A DNA stretch of 64,000 nucleotides. Origin: Inonotus obliquus. Its lineage: Eukaryota > Basidiomycota > Agaricomycetes > Hymenochaetales > Hymenochaetaceae. Position 1 is the first letter of the stretch, and each line of letters starts with the position of its first letter. The notes under the pieces are model-generated. The model saw only the letters and a list, made by a program, of their open reading frames with translations. It was not told where the DNA came from and did not search any database. The stretch is from positions 744,001 through 808,000 of the forward strand of contig JAJHTX010000003.1 in NCBI GenBank assembly GCA_032164295.1, in the 5' to 3' direction. This document shows positions 26,796 through 37,007 of the stretch, one piece after another. The position numbers and the translations under genes were made by a program.

Positions 26796-27789
26796 ACTGG
26801 CTACTTATGCACATCTAGCTACTTATACGCGAATAACACGTGTTTTTGTGTATGTCCATGTTTTGATGAACTGTGCCAGATGAAGGATTCAAGGGAGGAG
26901 TTCTGTCTTCATCCCTGACTTTACGTAATTTTGGACGCTACATTTTTCCACCATTTCACCTTTGTGCCACTTGCTCTTTCTTGTGCTGATACATCCAGTA
27001 TTTTGTTAGCTAGTGCATTGGTGACAAGGCATCTGATCGCTCCTTAGATTTCCCGGGCAGGGAACAGGGCTCGAATAAGTTACTTGCTCATTCTTTTGTC
27101 ACAAGGCATGTGTTCCCCCTTTTACCCGACTGTGCATCTCACAGTTGTGATGTTGTGAAGACTGTCGATCACAGGCTGCGGTGTTTGACCGGTGATACTT
27201 GATGTTGCGATGGAGATAGTTCGATTCTGTGCTTCATCAGCGCCAGACGGCAATGTCGGGCGGAGTGGAGGCAGAAGCTTTCTCGAGACGTTTTGCACAT
27301 CTGTGTCCAATAACATCAATGATACCTGATGCTCTATATTGAAGGTCGCTATGCGCACACGCCCCTATCGTTTCAGAATACCGGGACAATAATTTCACAT
27401 ACTTCGCTGCGATGACGCCTAACCAGATTTACTCCAACTGCTCCTGACTTCTTTCCACCAAATACAATACAATTGACGCTCTTGATCCTCAACTGAGGGA
27501 AAACACGCTACTGGCATTTGAAACGATACTAATATTGAGAATTTGTGCTCAGATGTCCTCTCGATCTGAGGAGAATGGCAACAGAGACTGGTGCGTCAAG
27601 TATCATTCGTAAAAGACACGTTACTGAACTTCTCAGAATAGCCAGAACAACTGTTTATTTGACCTATCAACAAGAAAAGACGTAAGTAATACCGTGACGG
27701 GGATTTACGACGGTGGGGATATAAAAGGTCGAAAGGTTCGTAGAGACTTGTCTCCAGAGCTCTGACTTCAACGATCTTTCTATTGCCCT
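26796..27789. other. Intergenic between P450 copy 1 and the DUF6533 gene
   Basis: No gene was seen. There are short frames only, such as 27122-27358 on the minus strand, without motifs. Confidence 0.45.
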
Positions 27790-29393
27790 ATGACACCAGC
27801 GGTGGATCCTAGATCACTTGCAAATCTCGTAGGAAGCAAGAGAATTTCACAATATTGTCAAGTCTCACTTCTTGCGGCTCTTACATATGACATTGGTACG
27901 TGCCGTTCCACGCAGCTGTCAGGCTCTCTTCCATTCGTCAAGTCTCATTGTAGTTTTTCCAGCTGTTACTCTACATGCCGAAGTATGTTCTTCTTTGACT
28001 CCTTTGCGCACCATTCCACTACTTCATCCCCAGGTGAAATATTTCTGGGTAAGGTCTTCCCTTACATATATTATGAAACGTACTGGATTGCTCATGGTGG
28101 AGAAGAGCAAACCTCGTCAATTCATCAGTATAATCTATTTTGCAGTATGTGATTCGAAAATGATCACGTTTGTTTAATGATCGTTGTCATGCTTGACATC
28201 AACAGAATCGCTACATCGGACTGTTCGGAGCAATATTCGGGGTGGCCTGTTAGCTCCCTTCTTTTCGGTTCCTCGAACAATGCAAGACTGATACATGTTT
28301 ATCACAGCTAAGACTTTCAATGTCAATCACAAATTGTACGTGAAACGTATTTCTTATACTCTACAAATTTTGATGTCTCCTTCAGGTGTGGGTACCAACG
28401 TTCAATATACCGTTAGAGTATGCAACAATGAAGTTATACGCCATTAGGTACTTTCAGCAAGTGGTCTGAATTGCTCGCTGGTATTTATCTCCAAACGTCT
28501 GCTTCCCTGCTATTTTTTGTAACTCACACACATACGCCACTAGATTGGGCGACATTCATCCTGATCGAATGTGAAGAAAACCATAAATTGTGGCGAGGTA
28601 CTTTAGCTAACCAACTTGCAGATGTGCTCCTTATCAGAGTCCTGGCCTTATATTCACGAGGTAGTTCCCCTTTGATCTTGCTATATTGTCCTTACTTACG
28701 TTTGTTGAAGGCAAGACAGCGACGCGTTGCCTTAGAGCACTGTTTGCCTTGGAAGCAGTTTATACTTTAGCGCTCCTGATATATGTCGTAATTTACGAAC
28801 ATGGCAAGTTTCCTTCTTTCTTCTAGAGAGAGTGTTGAGCTTAACTACTCGATAGTGGGTGTTGTGCATTTATCAACCGGAATATCATTTTGTGGAGGTG
28901 TTGGGGATGGTAGAATTATCCCCAAGTCGTATGCCGCAGCTTGGTGAGGATAGAGAAGTCTGCGTTGTACTGTTACTCACATGAATCCAGGATTCCGCCG
29001 CTAATGTATGACCTCATTCTTATGTCCCTATCGGTCTACAAGGCCGTAGAGTACTGGAAAGAGTCAGCAGGGTCGACCGGAATTAGTCTTGTGAAGATAT
29101 TGATTCAAGACCAGGCGATGTACTTTGTTCTGTGAGTACCTGTTCTCCGCTCTTCCACTTACATCTAATACTATACTATTTTCAGTCTAATAATCAATAC
29201 CTTGGCGCAAGTCCTATCCGAAGTCTTAGACGCATCCACAGCGACCACCTTTCTGAGCGTTATGGGGAACCCTCTCATGCTTTGCATATTGGGGAGCCAT
29301 CTTGTAATCAACATGAAGGAGGCTGGCGAGAAGGAAGAAAATGGAGGATCTGTGGGTAGTACAGAAACAGTCAGTGAGATGGAATTCTCTTGA
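27790..29393 (+). CDS. DUF6533-domain multi-pass membrane protein
   Basis: Fourteen small exons (27790-27895, 27963-27982, 28034-28048, 28106-28144, 28206-28241, 28308-28335, 28386-28411, 28462-28480, 28544-28597, 28622-28660, 28711-28803, 28856-28943, 28991-29131, 29186-29393) give 303 aa. The N-terminus (SLLAALTYDI...EVKYFW...NRYIGLFGAIFG) matches the DUF6533 signature found widely in Agaricomycetes. Several hydrophobic segments follow, including LFALEAVYTLALLIYVVIY, and the C-terminus has the familiar GNPLMLCILGSHLVINMKEAGE block before a polar tail. The intron after 28803 has a GCAAGT donor. Function is unknown in the family; a receptor-like membrane role is sometimes supposed but not shown here. 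Confidence 0.8.
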
Positions 29394-29508
29394 TTACCTG
29401 AAGCTTTTTGGTACTTTTCTGTATAATTCACCTTCTACGTGTCCAAATTAATTTCTTTTTGGAAATGGGGGTCACGTACCTAATACCATGTACTATGCAT
29501 AGCTTGTA

Positions 29509-30598
29509 TTACAGGGAAATTCATAAAAATCTGGACACGTGCCAAACTGCCAATTTCGGCCCCTTCAGTACCTCAGAACACAAAATAAATCATATCTCAC
29601 TCAATTCTTGACCGTTTCGTGTCATCTAAGTTGCCAAACTCATGCCCCGATCGTGCCGTCCGAACTGTAACAAACCCGAGCAAAATAGGGCAAGACTTGA
29701 CCCCGAAACGGCGCAAACTGTCGTTTTTTCATGTATTCCTCATGTCCATTTTTTCCTGCACTCAATTCTGGGTCTGCAGCACCCACAAGTGTCTCAGAAT
29801 ACTCAGATGGAATAACTGTGAATTTAGGGCCTGCATTTTGAGATGTATTTGAAGGTGTATGTGCCAGTCTGGGGGCATGCCTGGAAGGCAGAAATGCCCC
29901 CTCATCCCTCAAGCTCCCCATGCCCTAGAAAAAATATCTGAAGCCAAATTCATACATGAAAAATCATTCCATGCCTATTGAAAGTGATCTGAGCCTTTCC
30001 CAGATCAAATTTATATGTTGGGAAGCTGGGAAAAGGCAGGGAAGCATGGTACATATGCCCTGTCTCCCCCACCTCAAACAATGCACCAATCCTCATAGCA
30101 GACATGAGAAGTACTCAGATCACTTTCAATAGGCATGGAATGATTTTTCATGTATGAATTTGGCTTCAGATATTTTTTCTAGGGCATGGGGAGCTTGAGG
30201 GATGAGGGGGCATTTCTGCCTTCCAGGCATGCCCCCAGACTGGCACATACACCTTCAAATACATCTCAAAATGCAGGCCCTAAATTCACAGTTATTCCAT
30301 CTGAGTATTCTGAGACACTTGTGGGTGCTGCAGACCCAGAATTGAGTGCAGGAAAAAATGGACATGAGGAATACATGAAAAAACGACAGTTTGCGCCGTT
30401 TCGGGGTCAAGTCTTGCCCTATTTTGCTCGGGTTTGTTACAGTTCGGACGGCACGATCGGGGCATGAGTTTGGCAACTTAGATGACACGAAACGGTCAAG
30501 AATTGAGTGAGATATGATTTATTTTGTGTTCTGAGGTACTGAAGGGGCCGAAATTGGCAGTTTGGCACGTGTCCAGATTTTTATGAATTTCCCTGTAA
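29509..30598. mobile_element. Foldback/long-TIR MITE, 1,090 bp
   Basis: Two arms of 485 bp (29509-29993 and 30114-30598) are reverse complements around a 120 bp centre. The same 93-codon frame is encoded identically in both arms. The ends read TTACAGGGAAATTC and each is flanked by TA (29507-29508, 30599-30600), which fits a Tc1/mariner-type target duplication. No transposase is encoded. The near-perfect arms suggest recent insertion or arm-to-arm conversion. Confidence 0.9.
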
Positions 30599-30600
30599 TA

Positions 30601-31022
30601 ACGTGTGTAATTGGTATGTTAGTATATGGCCTCTAAAGCAACAAGGCAGTGAGGAAAATGATACACGTAGAAATATTCTAAACTCCGCCCGAAAAATCTG
30701 TATCGCGCATCTCTCAGGCTGAGGGATTGCCGCCCACCAATGCTTCGGACTCATTTACTATGTCCACGCTCAAGACACACCCCACGACATTTGCGTGAGT
30801 CACCCACAGGAGACAAGCCGTCCAACACAGAAGCTAATTTGCTCACCACGGAAATCTACTTCAAACGATTTTTATCTTCTTTTCCCAGCGATAGTTCTCT
30901 GTGAGACTTTTTCCCTCGCTAACCTACATTCTGAAAATAGAGATGATCGGAATGGCCGGCCTTCACGAAATGTACATGCAGTGACATAGCCTCATGTTTG
31001 TGCTTGTCCTCTTGTTTGAACC
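30601..31022. other. Region upstream of P450 copy 2
   Basis: No gene was seen; this is presumably the promoter of the disrupted P450. The foldback element ends about 420 bp upstream of its ATG. Confidence 0.4.
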
Positions 31023-33881
31023 ATGATCATTCAGAGTGGAACTGCTGTCTGTATCTCACTCTGCATCGTTTTCTATGCTCTACGGAGGCTGAGTAGGGAT
31101 CGGCAGCGTACCGTAATGTACGGATACGGCCCGTGCGTATACAGATACGCTCTGTACTCGTATGGAGGCAGAGGACTTATTTTACGGATCTGTATTGTAC
31201 GGACCGCATTACGTATCAAGAAATCCGAATTTAGGCGTAAACGGTCGTATACGGCAAATACGGTATACGGTCACGAGAGGATGATCAGGAGAGATGTTTA
31301 CTTCATTTTGCAGTTTACGCTTGTTCGTCCGAGTTGAGGAGCATAGAAATGATGGATATATCTTCCATAACTCTTGGAACCGACATCGAAACGTGCAATG
31401 GCGTATGAATCATCCCGTATACCGACATCACCCGGCCCGCCGGGCCCGGGCAACTTGAATGTACGAGACTTTCTGGCAGACATACCATTGAAATCGGTGA
31501 GGTTCCCATCCAGTCTCTCGGGCAAGCATACTAAGCGTCTCGGAGCGACACAAGACCATCCCCGATCAATGATTCTTGATGTACCTTTCCTCGTTTCTTA
31601 AGAATTCCTCTTGCTACCGTGCATACGACCGTATTCTGTATACGCCCGCTGCGTATCCGTACCCTGCTTGGATATGAAGAGTACGGTGACGTACAGTACG
31701 GCTCGTATGCCGTAGGAGGTCTTAACTTTACGCGCGTACCCGTATACGTACGCTGCCGATCCCTAAGGCTGAGGCGATACCACTTAGCCCTCCCAGAAGG
31801 GCCTAAAGGCAGCTGGATCGTAGGGAACCTTACTGACTTCTTATCCGATTACCAATGGAAGAAGTTCGCTGCTTGGTCAAAAATATTCGGTGAGCGGTCA
31901 TCTACTCTGCCATTGTTCTTTTATCGACCACGTACTGCTAGGGGATATCATATACATGGACGTCCTTGGAAATCCTGTTGTTGTTTTGAATAAGTACGAG
32001 CATGCCAAGGAGCTCATGGACAAACGTGGAGCAATATATTCTGATCGTCCGCGAATGGTGTATATTAATGATATGTGGGTCATACCATATCTCACAAAAA
32101 CGCACCGCAAACATCGCTGTAGGTTAAACCTCCGCTCGCCTACCTTCATGCCGTACGGAGACGATTGGAGGGCCTATCGTAGGCTGATGCAACAATATCT
32201 GAACATTCGTTCCGTTGTTGCGCTTCGTCCACTTCAAGTCCGATGCGTTCATGAACTGTTATATGATCTTCTCATTGATCCAGCTGCCTTTTGGAAGCAC
32301 GTCAAACGGTACATACCAAACCAAAACGTCTCTAGAAATCGCATGTATAAGCAAACGTGATAGATTTGCAGCATCGGCAATCCTCTCAGCAACATATGGT
32401 TATACAGTCGAGCGTGAAGATGATCCGCTCATAAAGCTGAATACGCTTTCCGACAGAGCGGTCGTCAAATTTGGTCCACCTGGAGCTACCCTAGTAGACT
32501 TTATTCCAGCCTGTTCGTTTACAAACTTCTAGTCCTAAGCGCATGGTAAGGCTGAATATTGTTTTCAGTACGCTATATACCGTCATTCGTTCCTGGAGCG
32601 TCGTTCAAGAAAGTGGCAGGTCAGGCACGGGATTCACTTCGCGAAATGGCTACCCGCCCATACGATATGGTCAAAGAGCAGCGGGTTTGTGTCATGACTT
32701 CCTCTTTACCTCATATAGCTTGGTATTCACGTTGAGTAGGCTGCAGGTGTGGTGGTACCATCGTTATTGTCTCGCATGCTTGATGCTGCAGAGCGGCAAG
32801 GGGGTGGCGAATCCCACTACGTGGCGATTAAGGATGTGTGTGGGTCAATGTATCGTGGTAGGTAATACACTATCCAAGGAACGAAAACTTATCAGAATTG
32901 CTGCGCCATTAGCTGGAGTGGCAACGGTAAAGCATAAAGCTCCGCCATCAGCTATATCTCAACCTGTCGTCCTAGACATCAACAGCACTCTATGTTTTCA
33001 TACTTGCCATGGTTCTGCACCCGAACGTCGCTGAGAAATGTCAGAAGGAGCTCGATACGGTCCTCGGCAACCGACTGCCGGATTTCGATGACCAGGATTC
33101 CCTTCCGTACGTCACATCCATCATGAAGGAATGTCTAAGGTGCGTAGGACAAAGAATGCCTTGCTGTAATCATAATCATAACCGTTAATGGATGGCTTCC
33201 AGATGGGCACCTCCCTTCCCCCTAGGTCTGTTTTGTTCTTGACCAAGTCTAGTATCCCTTCGCGACACTGACCTCCACCCAGGAATTGCACATCGAGTCA
33301 TGAAAGAGGATGAACTGGAGGGCAAGCGCATTCCAAGGGGTTCAACTATTATGCCGAATATTTGGTTTGCTTTTGATATTAATAGACTGATTCACACTTA
33401 CGGCTCATTCGATTGAAGGCAGATGATGCACGATGAACGGAATTATCAAGAGCCCGAAAGATTCAACCCTGAGCGGTTCATGAATTCTGGTGAATCGCAA
33501 ATTTTGGATCCAGCAACAGTCGTATTCGGCTTCGGTAGGCGGTGCGTTTATGACTCAAGATGATTCGTTTTTCTTTGATGCGACTCATTCGCTCGTAGTA
33601 TCTGCCCTGGACGACACTTCGCAGAAGCAGATCTGTGGCTAGCCATCGCCAGTATTCTGACGGTCTTCAACATTCTTCCGATGGTTGATGAAAATGGATC
33701 CGAAATTGTTCCTGGTATCGAATTCACTCCAGGTTTTAGCAGGCGAGTAAATTGAGCTCACTCTCTCATGCCGAAATCATCTTTCTGCCTTTTAAATAGC
33801 TTGCCCAAGGGGTTTCCATGTCGGTTTGTTCCGCGCACCGAAAAAGCGGCCACACTTGTCAAAACGGTAGTTAAGGCTTGA
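31023..33881 (+). pseudogene. Cytochrome P450 (copy 2), exon 1 split by a MITE
   Basis: The exons parallel those of copy 1: exon 1 is 31023-31093 plus 31774-31889, then 31942-32074, 32123-32308, 32364-32512, 32569-32684, 32740-32857, 32913-32926, 32976-33139, 33203-33225, 33283-33364, 33419-33541, 33599-33742, 33800-33881. Several exons have exactly the same length as in copy 1 (including the 14 and 23 nt ones). Leaving out the inserted element and one 8 bp repeat gives an uninterrupted 506-codon frame with AGVAT, ECLR and GFGRRICPGRHF intact, so the MITE is the only visible lesion. The last intron has a GC donor (GCGAGT). An in-frame ATG at 31619, inside the element, reads straight into the P450 frame and could give a protein without the normal membrane anchor. 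Confidence 0.88.
31094..31765. mobile_element. hAT-type MITE inserted in P450 exon 1
   Basis: 672 bp. Perfect 18 bp terminal inverted repeats (TAGGGATCGGCAGCGTAC) lie at 31094-31111 and 31748-31765. The direct repeat AGGCTGAG, 8 bp, lies immediately outside (31086-31093 and 31766-31773), the hallmark of the hAT superfamily. Subterminal regions are dense in CGTAT/GTAC motifs. No transposase is encoded. A minus-strand frame at 31298-31525 in the centre looks protein-like. Confidence 0.93.
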
Positions 33882-34168
33882 CATATGTAGTGACTTTTTT
33901 GTGTGTGGATAGGGAACAGGGAACTGTGAGAATCGATTATGTCATTTTGCTTGGTGTCACAAAGCGAAGTGATTACGTAGGCGTATCAAGATGACGTAAG
34001 TATCCGTAACCCTACGAGTCAAGCCTATGCTATGCTGCCTCAGCCGTCAATGGGCGAGCGCGCAAAATGCTATTCAATAAAAGGAGCATTCCACGACTAT
34101 GCCATAGCACTCTCCAAGGGCTTTACCATCCACTCATAAATCACTCACCCCGCCTCACTCTTGCAAAA

Positions 34169-36829
34169 ATGTCGACCGAAGCCTTCAGCGAGACCCTCCG
34201 CTTCATTACCAACGTCAAGCTCTCTGAACTCGGCAAAAAGAACAAGAAGTTCTGTGAACATACATCCAAAGTCTTCAACGAGGCCAATGCACGTTCGGAA
34301 GGTGACCCGATTGCGCGCCTCAAAGTGCTCGTCGATGGACTTAAGGCCTGGCCTGGCGCCCGAACAGCTAACTTTAACCTCGAAGACATTGAGCGTTACC
34401 TCGAACAGGCTCGTCGCGATCCGGCTTTCCCTCCCTCCGTAATCGACGAATGGAACCGCCAGGCAAAGGCACAGTTCGACAACGAGGGTACGCGCTTTGA
34501 CTTTGCTCGCCTGTTTGGCATGCTTGTCAACGATTGGCTCGAATCCAAGTCAGTCAGCTTGACACCTGTTAGTGACATCGAGTCTCGAGACCACTCTTCG
34601 ATTTCGGAATCCTTTGAAAAGATTAGTAGGAAAGAGACGCACGAGCAGAAGGAGAAGCTGGAGTCGATCATCTTCGAAGAAAAGAAAATCGATGTTGTTG
34701 CTTTGGAGACGTATCTCAACGAACTCTTTTCCAGTAAAGAGGCCAAGGAGGCGCTGGGGTCGATGCGAGAAAAAACTAGGGCCTTCTCTCGGAAACTGAA
34801 GAACAGAGAGATTACGGATGATGAGTTAGAGCAGGTGATAGAGTCCGTATTGAGGACAGACGTGCTTTCCGAGGAGAAGCAGGCGACGCTCAAGGAGTTT
34901 CTGCTTAACCCGACAATCACACAGGAGTTGGCCAGCGTTCTCAACATGCAGCTATCGACGATCAAGTCGTGGACTTGGCCAGAGGAGGGTGTCGCGGTTG
35001 AACCACGACGTCACCTGAATGGACGCACCAGATTTTACCTTAATACGGAGATTCTTACTTGCCTCCTCCTTCACTACCTGGGCGTGCTCTGGTCGATTGA
35101 GTTCAAGCAGAACCTCACATCTCTGCTCAATAGTGCTGCATGGAAGCAGTCGCCGAAAAAACTCTCCCGAGTAGACCATATTCGCAGAGATGTCTTCTTC
35201 GAGAAGGATACTCACAGCGTTGATAAAGCTCGCACGCAGTTTGACAAGGACCATTTCTTCATGTGCCAGCTTCCGTCCGAGTTGGAGTCGGTAACCGATC
35301 ATTATGCAGAGGCACCTTGTAGGAGACGCAGATCTCCCGTTGCAGCGTCAGTTGGAGGTCCGCGCTTTGATACGCCTGTCGGTCTGAAGCAGTCCCTGCT
35401 GCATATTATCTCTGCGGACATCGTTTTAAACAAAGCGCTTCATGGGCAATGTACAGTCCTGCGCACAGACCTCGAATGGTTTGGTCCTTCCCTGCCCTTC
35501 GAAACGATTACGACGATCCTCAAGTTCTTCGGCATGCCAGACGAGGACCTCAACTTCATGCGGGCCTTCCTGTCTTGTCCTGTCATGTTCAAGGACGATC
35601 CATCGAAGCTAGTTCGGGTACGCAAACGTGGTGTGCCGCTTTCATACATGCTTAGCACATTATTCGGCGAACTGGTCATGTTCATCATGGACTTTACGGT
35701 CAATCAAAAGACAAACGGGCTGTTCCTTCATCGTATCCATGACGACTTCTGGCTTTGGGACGCGGATGAAACCCGGTGTGTTGCCGCTTGGAACGAAATG
35801 AATCGGTACGCTTGCATTGCTGGACTTTCCTTCAACAAGGAGAAGACAGGTTCGATCATTATCGGCAAAGATGAAGCGCACAAGGATTTGCCTCGAGGCG
35901 ATGTGCGGTGGGGTTTCCTAGCGATGGATGCATCATCTAACGGTCGGTTCAAAGTCGACCAGACGATGATTGACACTCACATCGCGGAATTGCGGCGACA
36001 GCTAGCGTCGACGAACTCGGTCTTCGGGTGGGTCCAAGCTTACAACAAATACATGGCTTTCATCGTTCGAAATTGCGGGGAACCTGCGATCGTATACGGG
36101 AAAGAGCACATCGACGATATAATTGACACACTTGCACGGATTAAAAAATCACTCTTCTCTGAAGATGAGAATGGTCAGGAAAGCAGTACTTTCGCTAACG
36201 CGATTGCGAAGATGATCAAACGCAAGTTCGACGTGGCTCTCGATGATGTCCCCTATGCTTGGTATCTTTGGCCTAACTCAGCGGGCGGACTCGAAGTGAA
36301 GGATCCGCTTGTTGATCTATTCCTCCTTCGTGATGGTTATGTTGACCAGTCTGTCGATTCTATCATCCAACGGGCTTTCCGGGCTGACGAAACGCGATAC
36401 GCAAGCGCCAAGAAGCAATGGGAAAGCAACGAGTCTTTGGAGCACTCTGGCATACCTTCCTCCACGAAGCAGAATATCGTCTCTTCCAGCGATCCCTTCT
36501 TCTCCTTCGAGGAGTTCACAAAGAGCCGCGAGGAGCGAGGATTGTGGTGGTTTGAGGCGTATGAAAAGCTTCTCGAACGACCAAGCCAACGAAGAGTCGT
36601 GTGTACACCTCGTCTTGAAGCGTCATTGAAGTTGCTTGGTACTAGTATTAGCGCGTTTGGAGGAGCGCTAGGCTGGGGGTCGCTGAGTCCGTATTGGCAG
36701 TGGGTCATTGCGCTTCATCATGAACAGATGGTTAAAAAGTTTGGGAGCCTGGCCGTTGTGGACCCAGCGACGGTTCCTGTGGGCATGGTATCTGTTTTCA
36801 AGGGCTCTCGTATGAAGTGGGAGCAGTAG
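34169..36829 (+). CDS. Cellular reverse transcriptase, rvt-like
   Basis: A single uninterrupted frame. ATG 34169 is preferred (GCAAAAATGTCG context) over the in-frame ATG at 34067, giving 886 aa. The N-terminal 300 residues are helical and charged with likely coiled coil (about 130-270). The palm carries Asp434 in TVLRTDLEWF (motif A), the RGVPLSYMLSTLFGE segment (motif B) and Asp525-Asp526 in RIHDDFWLW (motif C), followed by GLSFNKEKTGS (motif D). All three metal-binding Asp are present. There is no endonuclease, RNase H, integrase, zinc knuckle or terminal repeat, so it is not part of a retrotransposon. This fits the rvt class of domesticated RT genes, known to occur mainly in fungi and reported to polymerise both NTPs and dNTPs; assignment to rvt is by motif memory. 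Biological role unknown. Confidence 0.75.
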   Translation: MSTEAFSETLRFITNVKLSELGKKNKKFCEHTSKVFNEANARSEGDPIARLKVLVDGLKAWPGARTANFNLEDIERYLEQARRDPAFPPSVIDEWNRQAKAQFDNEGTRFDFARLFGMLVNDWLESKSVSLTPVSDIESRDHSSISESFEKISRKETHEQKEKLESIIFEEKKIDVVALETYLNELFSSKEAKEALGSMREKTRAFSRKLKNREITDDELEQVIESVLRTDVLSEEKQATLKEFLLNPTITQELASVLNMQLSTIKSWTWPEEGVAVEPRRHLNGRTRFYLNTEILTCLLLHYLGVLWSIEFKQNLTSLLNSAAWKQSPKKLSRVDHIRRDVFFEKDTHSVDKARTQFDKDHFFMCQLPSELESVTDHYAEAPCRRRRSPVAASVGGPRFDTPVGLKQSLLHIISADIVLNKALHGQCTVLRTDLEWFGPSLPFETITTILKFFGMPDEDLNFMRAFLSCPVMFKDDPSKLVRVRKRGVPLSYMLSTLFGELVMFIMDFTVNQKTNGLFLHRIHDDFWLWDADETRCVAAWNEMNRYACIAGLSFNKEKTGSIIIGKDEAHKDLPRGDVRWGFLAMDASSNGRFKVDQTMIDTHIAELRRQLASTNSVFGWVQAYNKYMAFIVRNCGEPAIVYGKEHIDDIIDTLARIKKSLFSEDENGQESSTFANAIAKMIKRKFDVALDDVPYAWYLWPNSAGGLEVKDPLVDLFLLRDGYVDQSVDSIIQRAFRADETRYASAKKQWESNESLEHSGIPSSTKQNIVSSSDPFFSFEEFTKSREERGLWWFEAYEKLLERPSQRRVVCTPRLEASLKLLGTSISAFGGALGWGSLSPYWQWVIALHHEQMVKKFGSLAVVDPATVPVGMVSVFKGSRMKWEQ

Positions 36830-37007
36830 GAATGTATTTCTAGATAGTCATCTCAAAAATGTATCATAGCCTCAATTCTCTATATACATACACCACTCAT
36901 CTTTGCTACGCAACAAACCCTCGGTTAATTTAAGCAACTCGAAGTCACTTTCGCTTAAGAATCTCGTCAGGTATGTCTACTTGTCAACACGCCTAAACTG
37001 ACTTTAG

